A stretch of DNA of 64,000 bases from Achromobacter anxifer (lineage in GTDB: Bacteria; Pseudomonadota; Gammaproteobacteria; Burkholderiales; Burkholderiaceae_B): NCBI RefSeq assembly GCF_903652925.1, contig NZ_CAHLAR010000013.1, positions 62,001 through 126,000 of the forward strand. The letters run 5' to 3'. How positions within the stretch are numbered: the first letter of the stretch is position 1; each line of letters begins with the position of its first letter. Of this stretch, positions 1-9,610 are shown piece by piece. The position numbers and the translations under genes were made by a program. The notes under the pieces are model-generated. The model saw only the letters and a list, made by a program, of their open reading frames with translations, did not search any database and was not told where the DNA came from.

Positions 1-273
1 GCGCCGCGCCAGCGGGCGCAGGCCAAAGAATTGCCGCACGCCGATATAGACCAGGCTGACCGCGCAGACCCAGGCGGCGTTGGACACCATCACGTAGACG
101 CCGGGCGGTAGCGCCTGCGCGGCCGCATAGGACAGCAGCGACAACACGGCCAGCGCGTTGCCCGCGGTGAACGCCCGGATGCCGCCCACGTCGCGGGCGC
201 GGAATGGCGCCAGCAATGGCAGCGCCAGAGCCGTCGCCAGACCCCACATCAGAAAGAAAAGAGAAGTCGTCAT
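1..273 (-). CDS. Membrane protein, N-terminal part only (possible diguanylate cyclase)
   Basis: The reading frame starts at the ATG at 273 and runs off the left edge, so only about 91 residues are visible. They form three hydrophobic stretches (about residues 4-24, 37-56 and 60-83) ending in a VRQFFG-like turn. This arrangement is common in the N-terminal sensor part of Burkholderiales GGDEF proteins. The catalytic domain would lie outside the window, so the diguanylate cyclase call is an inference. If right, its position divergent from pgaABCD makes sense, because PgaC/PgaD-type synthases are activated by cyclic di-GMP. It could equally be another small multi-span membrane protein. Confidence 0.55.
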   Translation of the reverse strand, partial: MTTSLFFLMWGLATALALPLLAPFRARDVGGIRAFTAGNALAVLSLLSYAAAQALPPGVYVMVSNAAWVCAVSLVYIGVRQFFGLRPLARR

Positions 274-821
274 GGTATTTCGGCTCGCGCCCCGCAGGCG
301 CCGTGCCGTCGCTTGTCATTGCCGTTGCACTGGGTTCACACGCCCGGAGGCGTTACATCTCAGCATTCCTGACGTTTTTTGTTACTCGTCAGGCGACAGA
401 CCCGCATAGCTAGCGCCCGTCCATCGCCGCACGCCGTTTCGCCCTGAACCTTTACTGCCCGCGCCAAGACGATTGCGCGGCAAGCGACGAAGAATACGCC
501 AAGGCTGGCCTTTCGCCACACCCCTTTGCACTAATTGACAGTTAACTGATAGTTAACACACTTATAATTGCGACCGTTGACGACGCCGTAAGAGCGCCGC
601 AATCACGCCCCACGGGCGTGGCGCGTACTAGCCATGCACTCCCATAGCGCGAGTGCGAAGGTCCCCGCAGCGGGCGCCGCGCAGTCCTAACCAAATGTTC
701 CTTCCCCTGTCGCCGACGCCTTTGCGTCGCGCGTCCCGCTTCGGCTCGCCTCGAGAAAAGGCGCGTCTGCTGGCGGCCGGAGCAGGAACGCCCCCGAGTC
801 GCAACTGCGGAAGTCATACAG
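274..821. other. Intergenic region upstream of pgaABCD
   Basis: This 548-base gap separates the divergent membrane-protein gene and pgaA. It holds a TTGACA-like box, two GTTAAC palindromes and a TATAAT box (described separately), followed by about 250 bases of GC-rich leader before pgaA. Open frames in the leader show no coding character that I trust. Confidence 0.6.
535..568 (+). promoter_or_regulatory. Putative pga promoter with paired GTTAAC operator
   Basis: TTGACA lies at 535-540 and TATAAT at 563-568. The spacing is 22 bases, too long for a normal sigma-70 promoter. GTTAAC is present twice, at 541-546 and 552-557, separated by TGATA, and fills the spacer. The layout suggests an operator inside the promoter and possibly dependence on an activator that shortens or bends the spacer. 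The implied 5' leader before pgaA is about 245 nt. This is inference from sequence only. Confidence 0.4.
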
Positions 822-3293
822 ATGCAAAACAGAGGATCGACGCCCCCGGGCGTCATTGGAACAAGACTGAGCCTGCTGGCGGCCTGTGCCGTCCTGGCTC
901 CCGCCCTGGCCCTGGCCGGCCCCGGCGACGACTACGACGCCCTGATCCAGCGAGCGCGCGCGGGCGACTATGAGCCCGCGCTGGCCATGCTGCGTCAGAA
1001 GGGAGCCGCCGGCGGCAACCGCGCCGTCTACGACCACATCATCATTGCCGGTTGGGCGGGCAAGCCCGACGAGGCCGTCGCCGCCTACGAGCAGCTGCCT
1101 CGCGGCGCGGCGCTGCCGGCCGACATCCAGCTGTCCGTGGCGCGCGCTTACCGCGACCTGCAGCGCTGGCCCGAGGCCCTGGCCGCCTACCAGGCCAGGG
1201 CGCGCCGCTATCCGGCGCAATCCGCCTTCCGCGCCGGCGAGATCATGACGCTGGCCGATGCCGGCCGCTATCCGCAGGCCCGCGAGGCGGCCGCGCAGTG
1301 GCTCAAGCGGCAGCCGCGCGATGTCGACGCCCTGCTGGCCCTGAGCTACGTCCATGCGCGCCAGGGCGAGCCCTACGAAGCGCTGCATCAGGCCGACCTG
1401 GCCCTGGCCGCTGCGCCCGACACGGCCTACGTGATGCGCGAATACATCTACGCGCTGCAACGCGCGCGCATGGCCGACGTGGCGCTGGAGCTGGCGCGGC
1501 GTCACCAGGACCTGTTCAGCGCCGGCCAGATGCGAGGCTTCGAGGCCGACGCGCTGGCCCAGCAGGTGCGGCTGGCGGCCATGCCCACGCGTTCGGAGGC
1601 CGAGCGATTCGTGCTGGCCGACCGCGCGCTCGCCCGCTACGACGAGCTGATCCCCGCCTGGCAACAGCAGGAAGATGCCCGCGCCGACGCGCTGCGCGCT
1701 CGCATCGACCGCCTGCACGCCCTGCACGCGCGGGTGCGCATGGCTGACCTGGTGCGCGAATACGAAGCCCTGCAGGCCGAAGGCGTGACGGTGCCGCGCT
1801 ATGCGCTGAACGACGTGGCCTCGGCCTATCTGTACATGCGCCAGCCCGAGCGCGCCCGCGACATCTATCGCCAGGTCGCGGCCAACGATGCGCTGCGCGG
1901 CGACGATGCCGACCAGCGCCTGGCGACCGAAACCGGCCTGTACTACTCCCTGGCGGAAGGCGAGCAGTTCAACGAGACCGGCGCCGTCACCGACGAGGTC
2001 CAGGCAGGCTACGCCCCCTGGCTCTACTACAAGGGTCAGGCCGTGCGCATGCCCAACGACCTGCACCTGGAAAGCCGCCAGACCCTGGCCGCCGCCAGCC
2101 TGCAGGCGAACGACACCGTCGTCGCCCAGCAGCGCCTGGAGGAAATGGTGGCCAACGCGCCCAACAACTCGGGCCTGCGCAGCGACCTGGCGACCGTCTA
2201 CCGCGCCCGCTCCCAGCCCCGCGCCTCCGAAACCGAGCTGAAGATGGCCGAAACGCTGGCCCCGCGCAGCTTGGGCGTGGAGAACGGCCAGGGCTTCACC
2301 GCCCTGGACCTGCAGGAGTGGCGCCAGGCCGAGGCGCTGTCGCAGGACACCCTGGCGCGCTCGCCCGAGAACCTGACCACCCGTCGCCTGGCGCGCGAAT
2401 GGGAAGTGCACAACAAGGCCGAGCTGCGCATCAACGGCTACCGCGGACTGGCTTCCGACAGCCCGGTCAACGGCAGCGGCGACTTCGGCATCGACGCGGT
2501 GCTCTACTCCGCGCCACTGGACTACAACTGGCGGGTCTTCGGCGGCGGCGGCTACGCCTCCGGCGATTTCCAGGAAGGCCGGGGCAACTACCGCTGGGTG
2601 CGCACGGGCGTGGAATGGCGCGGCCGCGACCTCACCGTCGAGGGCGAAGTCTCCACCCACGACTATGGCCACGGCGTGAAGCCCGGCGCCCGTCTGTCAG
2701 CCGCCTACGACCTGGACGACCACTGGCAGGTGGGCGGCTCGGGCGAAATCATGTCGCGCGAAACCCCGCTGCGCGCCCTGGCCAGCGGCATCTACTCCAA
2801 CAGCATGTCGGCCTACGTGCGCTGGCGCGCCGACGAGCGGCGCGAATGGACGCTGTCGTTGTCGCCCTCGCATTTCAGCGACGGCAACAACCGCTGGGAG
2901 CTGGGCCTGGCCGGACGCGAGCGCGTCTATACCGCGCCGCATCTGCTGGCCGACCTGCAGTTCGAAGCGTCGACACAGCGCAACAGCCACGACAGCAACG
3001 TGCCCTACTTCAATCCGCGCTCGGACCTGATGCTGCTGCCCGGCGTGCGCCTGACGCACACCCTGTACCGCCGCTACGAAACCGCCTGGGAGCAGATCGG
3101 CACCCTGGGCGCGGGCACGTACAGCCAGCAGGGCTATGGCACCGGCGGCGTCATCGCCCTGGGCTACGGCCAGCGCTACCGCGCCAACGACGTCCTGGAC
3201 ATGGGCGCCATGATCACCGGCACCAGCCGCCCGTACGACGGCGAACGCGAGCGCGAACTGCGCATCGTGTTCGACCTGACCTACCGCTTCTGA
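822..3293 (+). CDS. pgaA: Poly-beta-1,6-GlcNAc export outer-membrane porin PgaA (BpsA)
   Basis: This 823-residue protein exports partly de-N-acetylated poly-N-acetylglucosamine (PNAG) across the outer membrane. It has a signal peptide (about residues 1-33, ending ALALA). A long alpha-helical TPR-like region follows to about residue 530, then a beta-barrel that ends in the aromatic tail YRF expected of outer-membrane proteins. The start at 822 is preceded by GGAAG. It is the first gene of a tight four-gene operon with pgaB, pgaC and pgaD, which together make, modify and secrete the biofilm polysaccharide. The Bordetella equivalent is called bpsA. Length and order match the family. Confidence 0.93.
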   Translation: MQNRGSTPPGVIGTRLSLLAACAVLAPALALAGPGDDYDALIQRARAGDYEPALAMLRQKGAAGGNRAVYDHIIIAGWAGKPDEAVAAYEQLPRGAALPADIQLSVARAYRDLQRWPEALAAYQARARRYPAQSAFRAGEIMTLADAGRYPQAREAAAQWLKRQPRDVDALLALSYVHARQGEPYEALHQADLALAAAPDTAYVMREYIYALQRARMADVALELARRHQDLFSAGQMRGFEADALAQQVRLAAMPTRSEAERFVLADRALARYDELIPAWQQQEDARADALRARIDRLHALHARVRMADLVREYEALQAEGVTVPRYALNDVASAYLYMRQPERARDIYRQVAANDALRGDDADQRLATETGLYYSLAEGEQFNETGAVTDEVQAGYAPWLYYKGQAVRMPNDLHLESRQTLAAASLQANDTVVAQQRLEEMVANAPNNSGLRSDLATVYRARSQPRASETELKMAETLAPRSLGVENGQGFTALDLQEWRQAEALSQDTLARSPENLTTRRLAREWEVHNKAELRINGYRGLASDSPVNGSGDFGIDAVLYSAPLDYNWRVFGGGGYASGDFQEGRGNYRWVRTGVEWRGRDLTVEGEVSTHDYGHGVKPGARLSAAYDLDDHWQVGGSGEIMSRETPLRALASGIYSNSMSAYVRWRADERREWTLSLSPSHFSDGNNRWELGLAGRERVYTAPHLLADLQFEASTQRNSHDSNVPYFNPRSDLMLLPGVRLTHTLYRRYETAWEQIGTLGAGTYSQQGYGTGGVIALGYGQRYRANDVLDMGAMITGTSRPYDGERERELRIVFDLTYRF

Positions 3294-3314
3294 CCCCGGC
3301 ACCGAGTAACCGTC

Positions 3315-5348
3315 ATGATGCTTAAAACTCATACCCGCTTGATTCTTGCCGGCCTGCTGCTGCTTGCGATCCTGGCGCTGACCGCCTGCGCCAAGGACAT
3401 CCCGGTCTATGTGCCGCCGCAGCAACGCCCCGTCGCTCCCGCCGAGCAACCCTGGGTTCCCGGCAATTTCCTGGCCCTGGCCTACCACGACGTGGAAGAC
3501 GAGGACCCCGACCAGGGCTTTCTCAGCGTGCGCACCGACCGCTTGGCCGAACAGCTGGCCTGGCTGCGCGCCAACGGCTACCAGGCCGTGACCGTGGACC
3601 AGATCCTGGCCGCGCGCCAGGGCGGCAAGCCGCTGCCCGAACGCGCCGTGCTGCTGTCCTTCGACGACGGCTACCGCAGCTTCTACACCCGCGTGCTGCC
3701 GATCCTCAAAGCCTATCAATGGCCCGCGCTGCTGGCGCCGGTCGGCACCTGGATGGACACGCCAGCCAACCAGCGCGTGGACTTCGGCGGCAGCCCCGAG
3801 GACCGCAAGCGCTTCCTGAACTGGGACGAGATCCGCGAGATCTCGCGCTCCGGGCTGGTGGAGATCGCCGCCCACACCGACGCATCCCACTACGGCGCGC
3901 TGGCCAACCCGCAAGGCAATACCGAGCCTGCCGCCGCCATCCGCGCCTACAACGCGCAGACCCGCAGCTACGAGACCGAGGCGGAGTTCAACGCGCGCAT
4001 GGGCCGCGACGTCGCCGCCATCACCGAAAAGATCCAGCGCGTCACCGGCAAGAAGCCACGCGTGTGGGTCTGGCCGTATGGCGCGGAAGGCGGCTCCACC
4101 CTGCGCATCACCGCCGAGCATGGCTACAAGCTCGCCCTGACGCTGGAGGACGGCCCCGGCCGCGTCGGCCGCCTGATGTCCACGCCGCGCCTGCTGCTGT
4201 CCAGCGACCCGGCGCTCAAGCCCTTCGCCAACAGCGTGGTCGGCATGGAGACCCAGCCTTTCATGCGCGTGGCGCACGTGGACCTGGACTACGTCTACGA
4301 CCCGGACCCGGCGCAGACCGACCGCAACCTGGGCGCGCTGGTGCAGCGCATCCTGGACATGCAGATCAACACCGTGTTCCTGCAGGCCTATTCGGACCCC
4401 GTGGGCGATGGGCTGGTGAAGTCGGTCTACTTTCCCAACCGCTGGCTGCCCATGCGCGCCGACCTGTTCAACCGCGCGGCCTGGCAGTTGCACAACCGCG
4501 CCAACGTGATGGTCTACGCCTGGATGCCGGTCTTGTCGTTCGACCTGGACCCTGCCCTGCCGCGCGTCACGCGCTGGCAGGAAGGCCAGGCGCAGCCGGC
4601 GCCGGATCCCGACCAGTACCTCCGCCTGTCGCCGTTCGACGCCACGGTGCGCGCGCGCATCGGCGACCTGTACGAAGACCTGTCGCGCTACGCGATTTTC
4701 GACGGCATCCTGTTCCATGACGACGCGCTGCTGTCGGACTTCGAGGACGCCAGCCCCGGCGCGCTGGCCGCCTACCGGGCCGCGGGCCTGCCCGGCAGCA
4801 TCGCCGAGCTGCGCGCGGATCCCGACACCCTGCAGCGCTGGACCCGCTACAAGAGCCGCGCCCTGGTGGACTTCACCGCCGAACTCACGCAGCGGGTGCG
4901 GGCGGTGCGCGGCCCGCAGATCAAGACGGCCCGCAACATCTTTGCCGAGCCGATCCTGAATCCCGGCAGCGAGACCTGGTTCGCGCAGAACCTGGACGAC
5001 TTCCTCGGCGCCTATGACTGGACCGCGCCGATGGCGATGCCGCTGATGGAGAACGTGCCGGCCGGCCGCGAAAACGCCTGGCTGGACAGGCTGGTCGACG
5101 CCGTCGCCAAGCGCCCCGGGGCGCTGGACAAGACCGTCTTCGAACTGCAGGCCCGCGACTGGCGCACCGGCCCCGGCCGCCCAGAGGTCACGCCCGTCGA
5201 CACCGCCGTGCTGGCCGGCTGGATGAAGCGGCTGCAACTGCGCGGCTCGCGCAGCTTCGGCTACTACCCCGACGATTTCTCGCAAGACCAGCCCCGGTTG
5301 CAAGGCATCCGGCCCGCCATCTCCGAAGCCTGGTACCCGATCAAATGA
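3315..5348 (+). CDS. pgaB: PNAG N-deacetylase / glycoside hydrolase lipoprotein PgaB (BpsB)
   Basis: A 677-residue periplasmic lipoprotein that removes acetyl groups from PNAG so that it can leave through PgaA. The N terminus is a lipoprotein signal with lipobox LTAC (Cys25). The polysaccharide deacetylase (NodB/CE4-like) domain follows, with the metal and catalytic motif SFDDG near residue 115 and a second motif HTDASH near residue 185. The C-terminal half (about 320-677) is a TIM-barrel-like domain rich in Asp and Trp, which in the Bordetella homologue BpsB has PNAG glycoside hydrolase activity. Two ATG codons are adjacent (3315 and 3318). The stop overlaps the pgaC start by four bases. Confidence 0.93.
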   Translation: MMLKTHTRLILAGLLLLAILALTACAKDIPVYVPPQQRPVAPAEQPWVPGNFLALAYHDVEDEDPDQGFLSVRTDRLAEQLAWLRANGYQAVTVDQILAARQGGKPLPERAVLLSFDDGYRSFYTRVLPILKAYQWPALLAPVGTWMDTPANQRVDFGGSPEDRKRFLNWDEIREISRSGLVEIAAHTDASHYGALANPQGNTEPAAAIRAYNAQTRSYETEAEFNARMGRDVAAITEKIQRVTGKKPRVWVWPYGAEGGSTLRITAEHGYKLALTLEDGPGRVGRLMSTPRLLLSSDPALKPFANSVVGMETQPFMRVAHVDLDYVYDPDPAQTDRNLGALVQRILDMQINTVFLQAYSDPVGDGLVKSVYFPNRWLPMRADLFNRAAWQLHNRANVMVYAWMPVLSFDLDPALPRVTRWQEGQAQPAPDPDQYLRLSPFDATVRARIGDLYEDLSRYAIFDGILFHDDALLSDFEDASPGALAAYRAAGLPGSIAELRADPDTLQRWTRYKSRALVDFTAELTQRVRAVRGPQIKTARNIFAEPILNPGSETWFAQNLDDFLGAYDWTAPMAMPLMENVPAGRENAWLDRLVDAVAKRPGALDKTVFELQARDWRTGPGRPEVTPVDTAVLAGWMKRLQLRGSRSFGYYPDDFSQDQPRLQGIRPAISEAWYPIK

Positions 5349-6685
5349 TAGACCGACTGATTGCCCTGCTGATTCTCTGCGCGGTGCTTGGCGCGCCCTT
5401 CGGCTTCACCCTGATGCTGACTGGCGAGGCGCTCCTGGGCTTCGTGTTCTTCTACCCCCTGTTCATGTCCGGCATGTGGATGGCCGGCGGCATCTATTTC
5501 TGGTGGCATTGGGAACGGCACTGGAAATGGGGCAAGGACAGCCAGCCGCCGGTCCTGGCCGGCAATCCGCTGGTATCCATCCTGGTGCCCTGCTACAACG
5601 AGGCCGACAACGGCGAAGAGACCCTGCTGGCCGCGCTGGGCCAGAACTATCCGCATATCGAGGTCATCGCCATCAACGACGGCTCCAGCGACGGCACCGC
5701 CGACATGCTGGACCGCATGGCCGCCGCCCATCCGCGGCTGCGCGTGGTGCACCTGGCGCAGAACCAGGGCAAGGCCATGGCGCTGCGCATGGGCGCCATG
5801 GCGGCGCGCAGCGAGTACCTGGTCTGCATCGACGGCGACGCGATGCTGGATCCGAACGCGGCCGCCTACCTGGTGGCTCCGCTGATCGACAACCCGCGCG
5901 TGGGCGCCGTTACCGGCAACCCGCGCATCCGCACCCGCTCCACCATGATCGGACGGATCCAGGTCGGCGAGTTCTCTTCCATCATCGGCCTGATCAAGCG
6001 CACCCAGCGCGTCTACGGCCAGGTGTTCACGGTGTCCGGCGTCGTCGCCGCGTTCCGGCGCGTGGCGCTGGACCGCGTGGGCTACTGGAGCCTGGACATG
6101 ATCACCGAGGACATCGACATCAGCTGGAAGCTGCAGCGCGACCACTGGTCGATCTTCTACGAGCCGCGCGGCCTGTGCTGGATCCTGATGCCCGAAACCC
6201 TGCGCGGGCTGTGGAAGCAGCGCCTGCGCTGGGCCCAGGGGGGCGCCGAAGTCTTCCTGAAGAACCTGCGTTCGATCTGGATCTGGCGCCACCGCCGGCT
6301 GTGGCCGCTGATGGCGGAGTTCTGCCTGTCCACCGCCTGGGCCTTCGCCTTCGGCGTGTCGGTGCTGCTCTGGGCGATCAGCCAGGTCGTCGCCCTGCCC
6401 AACAACATGCAGATCGCCAGCCTGATGCCGCCGGCCTTCACCGGCATGATGCTGGCGGTGGTCTGCCTGCTGCAATTCGTCGTCAGCATCCTGATCGACC
6501 GCCGCTACGAGCCGGGCCTGGCGCGCGCCTTGTACTGGGTCATCTGGTATCCGCTGGCCTTCTGGATGGTGAGCCTGTTCACCACCCTGGTCAGCTTCCC
6601 CAAGGTCATGCTCCGCAAGCAGGCCCGGCGCGCGCGCTGGACCAGCCCGGACCGGGGCATCAAATCGCCGGAGGCATCGTCATGA
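5345..6685 (+). CDS. pgaC: Poly-beta-1,6-N-acetylglucosamine synthase PgaC (BpsC)
   Basis: A 446-residue inner-membrane GT2 glycosyltransferase that polymerises GlcNAc from UDP-GlcNAc. N-terminal transmembrane helices (about residues 1-55) precede the cytosolic GT-A domain. That domain has NDGSS near 111, the metal-binding IDGDA near 162, TED near 254 and the processive-synthase motif QRLRW near 292. Further hydrophobic segments follow (about 325-350, 370-390, 400-425). It starts within an ATGA overlap with pgaB and ends in another ATGA overlap with pgaD, so translation is probably coupled. With PgaD it forms the cyclic di-GMP responsive synthase. Confidence 0.95.
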   Translation: MIDRLIALLILCAVLGAPFGFTLMLTGEALLGFVFFYPLFMSGMWMAGGIYFWWHWERHWKWGKDSQPPVLAGNPLVSILVPCYNEADNGEETLLAALGQNYPHIEVIAINDGSSDGTADMLDRMAAAHPRLRVVHLAQNQGKAMALRMGAMAARSEYLVCIDGDAMLDPNAAAYLVAPLIDNPRVGAVTGNPRIRTRSTMIGRIQVGEFSSIIGLIKRTQRVYGQVFTVSGVVAAFRRVALDRVGYWSLDMITEDIDISWKLQRDHWSIFYEPRGLCWILMPETLRGLWKQRLRWAQGGAEVFLKNLRSIWIWRHRRLWPLMAEFCLSTAWAFAFGVSVLLWAISQVVALPNNMQIASLMPPAFTGMMLAVVCLLQFVVSILIDRRYEPGLARALYWVIWYPLAFWMVSLFTTLVSFPKVMLRKQARRARWTSPDRGIKSPEASS

Positions 6686-7128
6686 TCATCACCACGCAAC
6701 GTTCCCGCGCAGGCTATCTGTTCGACCTCATCCTGACCGCCATCGGCTGGTTCGCCTTCGTCTACCTGTTTGGCGCGGGCATCCTGGCCATCCTGCGCGC
6801 CGCGGCGGGCGGGCCGGAAGCCTCGCTGCTACCCGTGTTCCTGCCCACCGTGCACACGCTGTGGGGCTACGCCCTGCTGGCGCTGGTCAACGCCGGCGTG
6901 CTGGTGGCCTGGGCTATCTACAACCACCGCCGCTTCGGCGGCAAGGACCGCCGCAAGCCGATCAAGCCAGTGGGCGACCGCCGCGTGGCGGCGAGCTTCG
7001 CGATCACGCCGGCGCAGCTGGCGCAGGTGAGATCGGCCCGCACCTGCGTCATCCATCACGGCGCGGCCGGTGAAATCACCGGCATCGAGATGGGCCGCCC
7101 GCTGCTGAGCGCGGTGCAGGCGGGCTGA
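6682..7128 (+). CDS. pgaD: PgaD-like accessory subunit of PNAG synthase (BpsD)
   Basis: A 148-residue protein with two transmembrane helices (about residues 12-40 and 58-82) and a cytosolic tail rich in Arg and Lys. In E. coli PgaD binds PgaC and the pair is activated by cyclic di-GMP. PgaD proteins diverge strongly, so the call rests on size, two-helix topology, the four-base overlap with pgaC and its position as last gene of the operon. A stem-loop lies just downstream. Confidence 0.85.
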   Translation: MIITTQRSRAGYLFDLILTAIGWFAFVYLFGAGILAILRAAAGGPEASLLPVFLPTVHTLWGYALLALVNAGVLVAWAIYNHRRFGGKDRRKPIKPVGDRRVAASFAITPAQLAQVRSARTCVIHHGAAGEITGIEMGRPLLSAVQAG

Positions 7129-7145
7129 CGCCCGCAGGGCGGAAA

Positions 7146-7173
7146 GGCCGGGACCCGCGTGGGGTCGCCGGCC
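7146..7173. terminator. Stem-loop between convergent pgaD and fsr-like genes
   Basis: GGCCGGGACCC (7146-7156) pairs with GGGTCGCCGGCC (7162-7173) with one bulged base. No U-run follows on either strand, so termination efficiency is uncertain, but the site is between two converging genes. Confidence 0.4.
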
Positions 7174-7184
7174 TGGCGCCGCGC

Positions 7185-8429
7185 TCAGCGGCGCGCCTTC
7201 TCCACGTTCGGCAGCAGGATAGCCACCACGCCCAGCAGGGGCAGGTAGGCGCAGACCTGGTACACGTAGCCGATGCTGGTGGCGTCCGCCAGCTTGCCGA
7301 GCGCAGCGGCGCCCACGCCGCCCATGCCGAAGGCGAAGCCGAAGAACAGCCCGGCAATCATCCCCACCTTGCCCGGCACCAGCTCCTGCGCATAGACCAC
7401 GATGGCCGAGAATGCGGAGGCCAGCACCATGCCGATGATCACCACCAGCACGCCGGTCCAGAGCAGGTTGGCGTAGGGCAGCAGCAGCGTGAACGGCGCC
7501 ACGCCCAGGATCGACACCCAGATGACGATCTTGCGTCCGACTCGGTCGCCTATCGGACCGCCCACCACCGTGCCCACCGCCACGGCGGCCAGGAACAGGA
7601 ACAGGTAGAGCTGGGCCTCGCGCACCGACAGCGCGAACTTGTCGATCAGGTAGAACGTGAAGTAGCTGTTCAGGCTGGCCAGGTAGAAATACTTGGAGAA
7701 CACCAGCACGCCCAGCACCGCCAGCGCGCCCAGCACCTGGTTGCGCGACAGCCCGTTGCCGGCCCCCTCGCGCCGCGCGCGCGGCTTGAGGCGGACGCGG
7801 TTTGCGCTGTACCAGCGGCCGATGCCGGTCAGCACCACGATGCCGAACAGCGCCGCCAGCGAAAACCACGCCACGCTGCGCTGGCCGTGCGGAATGATGA
7901 ACAACGCGGCCAACAGCGGCCCCAGGGCCGAGCCGACGTTGCCGCCCACCTGGAACAGCGACTGCGCCAGGCCGTGGCGCCCGCCGGACGCCATGCGCGC
8001 CACGCGCGATGATTCGGGGTGGAACACCGACGAACCCGTGCCCACCAGCACGGCGGCCACCAGCAGCCAACCGAAGGACGGCGCCATCGACAGGATCAGC
8101 AGGCCCACCAGGGTGAAGCCCATGCCCACCGGCAGCGAGTACGGCTTGGGGTTGCGGTCCGTGTAGAAGCCGATGAACGGTTGCAGCAACGAGGCCGCCA
8201 GCTGGTACACCAGCGTGATCAGGCCGATCTGCGCGAACGACAGGCTGAACGACTCCCGCAGCATGGGATAGATGGCCAGCAGGATCGACTGGATCATGTC
8301 GTTCATCAGGTGCGCCACGCTGATCGCGCCCAGCACCTTGAAGGCGGTGGACGGATCCGAGGAGGCGGCGGCGGGTGGAGCCGGGTTCGCGTCGGCGATG
8401 CCGGCGGCTGGGTTCTGGGCGGAAGTCAT
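7185..8429 (-). CDS. MFS transporter, fosmidomycin resistance protein (Fsr) family
   Basis: A 414-residue major facilitator with about twelve membrane helices and a Pro/Ala-rich cytosolic N terminus. Residues near the start (HLMNDMIQS) and the GxGSSVFHPESSRVA region are typical of the Fsr/YfnC group of drug exporters. The ATG at 8429 is chosen over longer upstream options because residues before it do not resemble the family. It is divergent from an AraC-type regulator that is interrupted by a stop codon. Such pairs usually consist of a pump and its own regulator, so expression here may have lost normal control. The substrate is unknown. Confidence 0.85.
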   Translation of the reverse strand: MTSAQNPAAGIADANPAPPAAASSDPSTAFKVLGAISVAHLMNDMIQSILLAIYPMLRESFSLSFAQIGLITLVYQLAASLLQPFIGFYTDRNPKPYSLPVGMGFTLVGLLILSMAPSFGWLLVAAVLVGTGSSVFHPESSRVARMASGGRHGLAQSLFQVGGNVGSALGPLLAALFIIPHGQRSVAWFSLAALFGIVVLTGIGRWYSANRVRLKPRARREGAGNGLSRNQVLGALAVLGVLVFSKYFYLASLNSYFTFYLIDKFALSVREAQLYLFLFLAAVAVGTVVGGPIGDRVGRKIVIWVSILGVAPFTLLLPYANLLWTGVLVVIIGMVLASAFSAIVVYAQELVPGKVGMIAGLFFGFAFGMGGVGAAALGKLADATSIGYVYQVCAYLPLLGVVAILLPNVEKARR

Positions 8430-8593
8430 GGATGGCGGACGCGGAAATGGACGGACCCGGCACCGCGCCGGGAGCTGTGGACAGTGTAGGAATCCGGGCC
8501 GGGACCGATCTGCCAATTTCCATCGCCAAAGTGACAAAATAGAAGCATGGCGCTTGAGACGCCCTCCTCATCCTTAAGCCGGAAGTGACAAGC

Positions 8594-9394
8594 ATGCCCG
8601 CCCGACTGCCTTTGCCCGACCCCGCCCGCAGCATCGACGCGCAGGACTACCAGGACCGCCCGCGCGCGGTGACGGCCATGGCCAAGGAGTTTCCGGCGGG
8701 CTCCCGGACCGGCACCCATTCCCATCCGCGCGCGCAACTGGTGTACGCGGTCGAAGGCGTCATGCGCGTCACCACGCCCAGCGGCCTGTGGGCCCTGCCG
8801 CCGCTGCGCGCGCTGTGGGTGCCGGCGGGCGTGCCGCATGGCGTGGACATGGTGGGCGCCGTGTCGATGCGCTCGCTCTACCTGCAGGCCCAGGCGGCCC
8901 GCGACTACTGGCCGCAATGCCAGGTGGTGGAAGTGAGTGGCCTGCTGCGCGAACTGATCCTGGCGCTGACCGCCGAACCCATCGACTACCCGCTCGGCGG
9001 CCGGGCCGAGCAGATCGCCGCCCTGCTGCTGTCCGAGCTGGCCGCCGCCCGCGTCGCGCCGCTGCAGATTCCCTGACCGCGCGACCGCCGCCTGCAGACC
9101 ATCTGCACGGCTATCCTGGACGATCCCGGGCTGCAGCGCGGCATCGAGGACTGGGGCGACGAGGTCGGCGCCAGCGCCCGCACGCTGATCCGGCTGTTCC
9201 AGGCGGAGCTGGGGCTGAACTACCGGCAATGGGTGCAGCAGGTTCGGCTGGCGGACGCGGTGTGCCGGCTGTCGCAGGGCGTGCCGGTCGCGCGCATCGC
9301 CTCGGATCTGGGCTATCGCAGCGCCAGCGCCTTCTCGGCCATGTTCCACCGCGCCCTGGGCGTGCCTCCCCAGCGCTACCTGACCGCCCACTGA
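8594..9394 (+). pseudogene. AraC-family regulator interrupted by an in-frame TGA
   Basis: Two halves of one AraC regulator lie in the same reading frame. Codons from 8594 to 9073 encode a cupin-like ligand domain containing HSHPRAQL near residue 37 and typical AGVPHG spacing. A single TGA at 9074-9076 interrupts it. The frame then continues without further stops to 9394 as a full AraC DNA-binding domain, with two helix-turn-helix units and ending GVPPQRYL. Homologues run straight through a PRDRRL-like linker at this point, so this looks like a nonsense mutation rather than a frameshift. A GTG at 8585 is an alternative start. Without the C-terminal half the product could not bind DNA. A sequencing error is the main alternative. 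Confidence 0.85.
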
Positions 9395-9610
9395 CTCTGC
9401 AACCGGACTTGCCGTTTGTCACGGCGCGCAATACATTTCAGGGCGCCCCCGCGCTGCGCTGCCGCAACAAACCCGCGCCCGGCGTATGCTAGAACCTGTC
9501 CCTGTATTTTCCCGGCGTCCGCGCTGCCTCCGCCCCCCGGGCAAGTTTGGTTACCGAAACCTTATTGCTCCACGGGCGGTCTATAGCGTTCTGCCCTAGA
9601 ATCGCCAGCA

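Noticed and set aside
687-2672. 661-codon open frame on the minus strand
   Set aside because: It lies antisense to pgaA. Its product is a low-complexity Gly/Ala/His/Gln-rich sequence typical of shadow frames in high-GC DNA, while the + strand frame is a clear PgaA.
2697-5303. 868-codon open frame on the minus strand
   Set aside because: Antisense to pgaA/pgaB with the same compositional artefact; no domain, and the opposite frame is a well-conserved PgaB.
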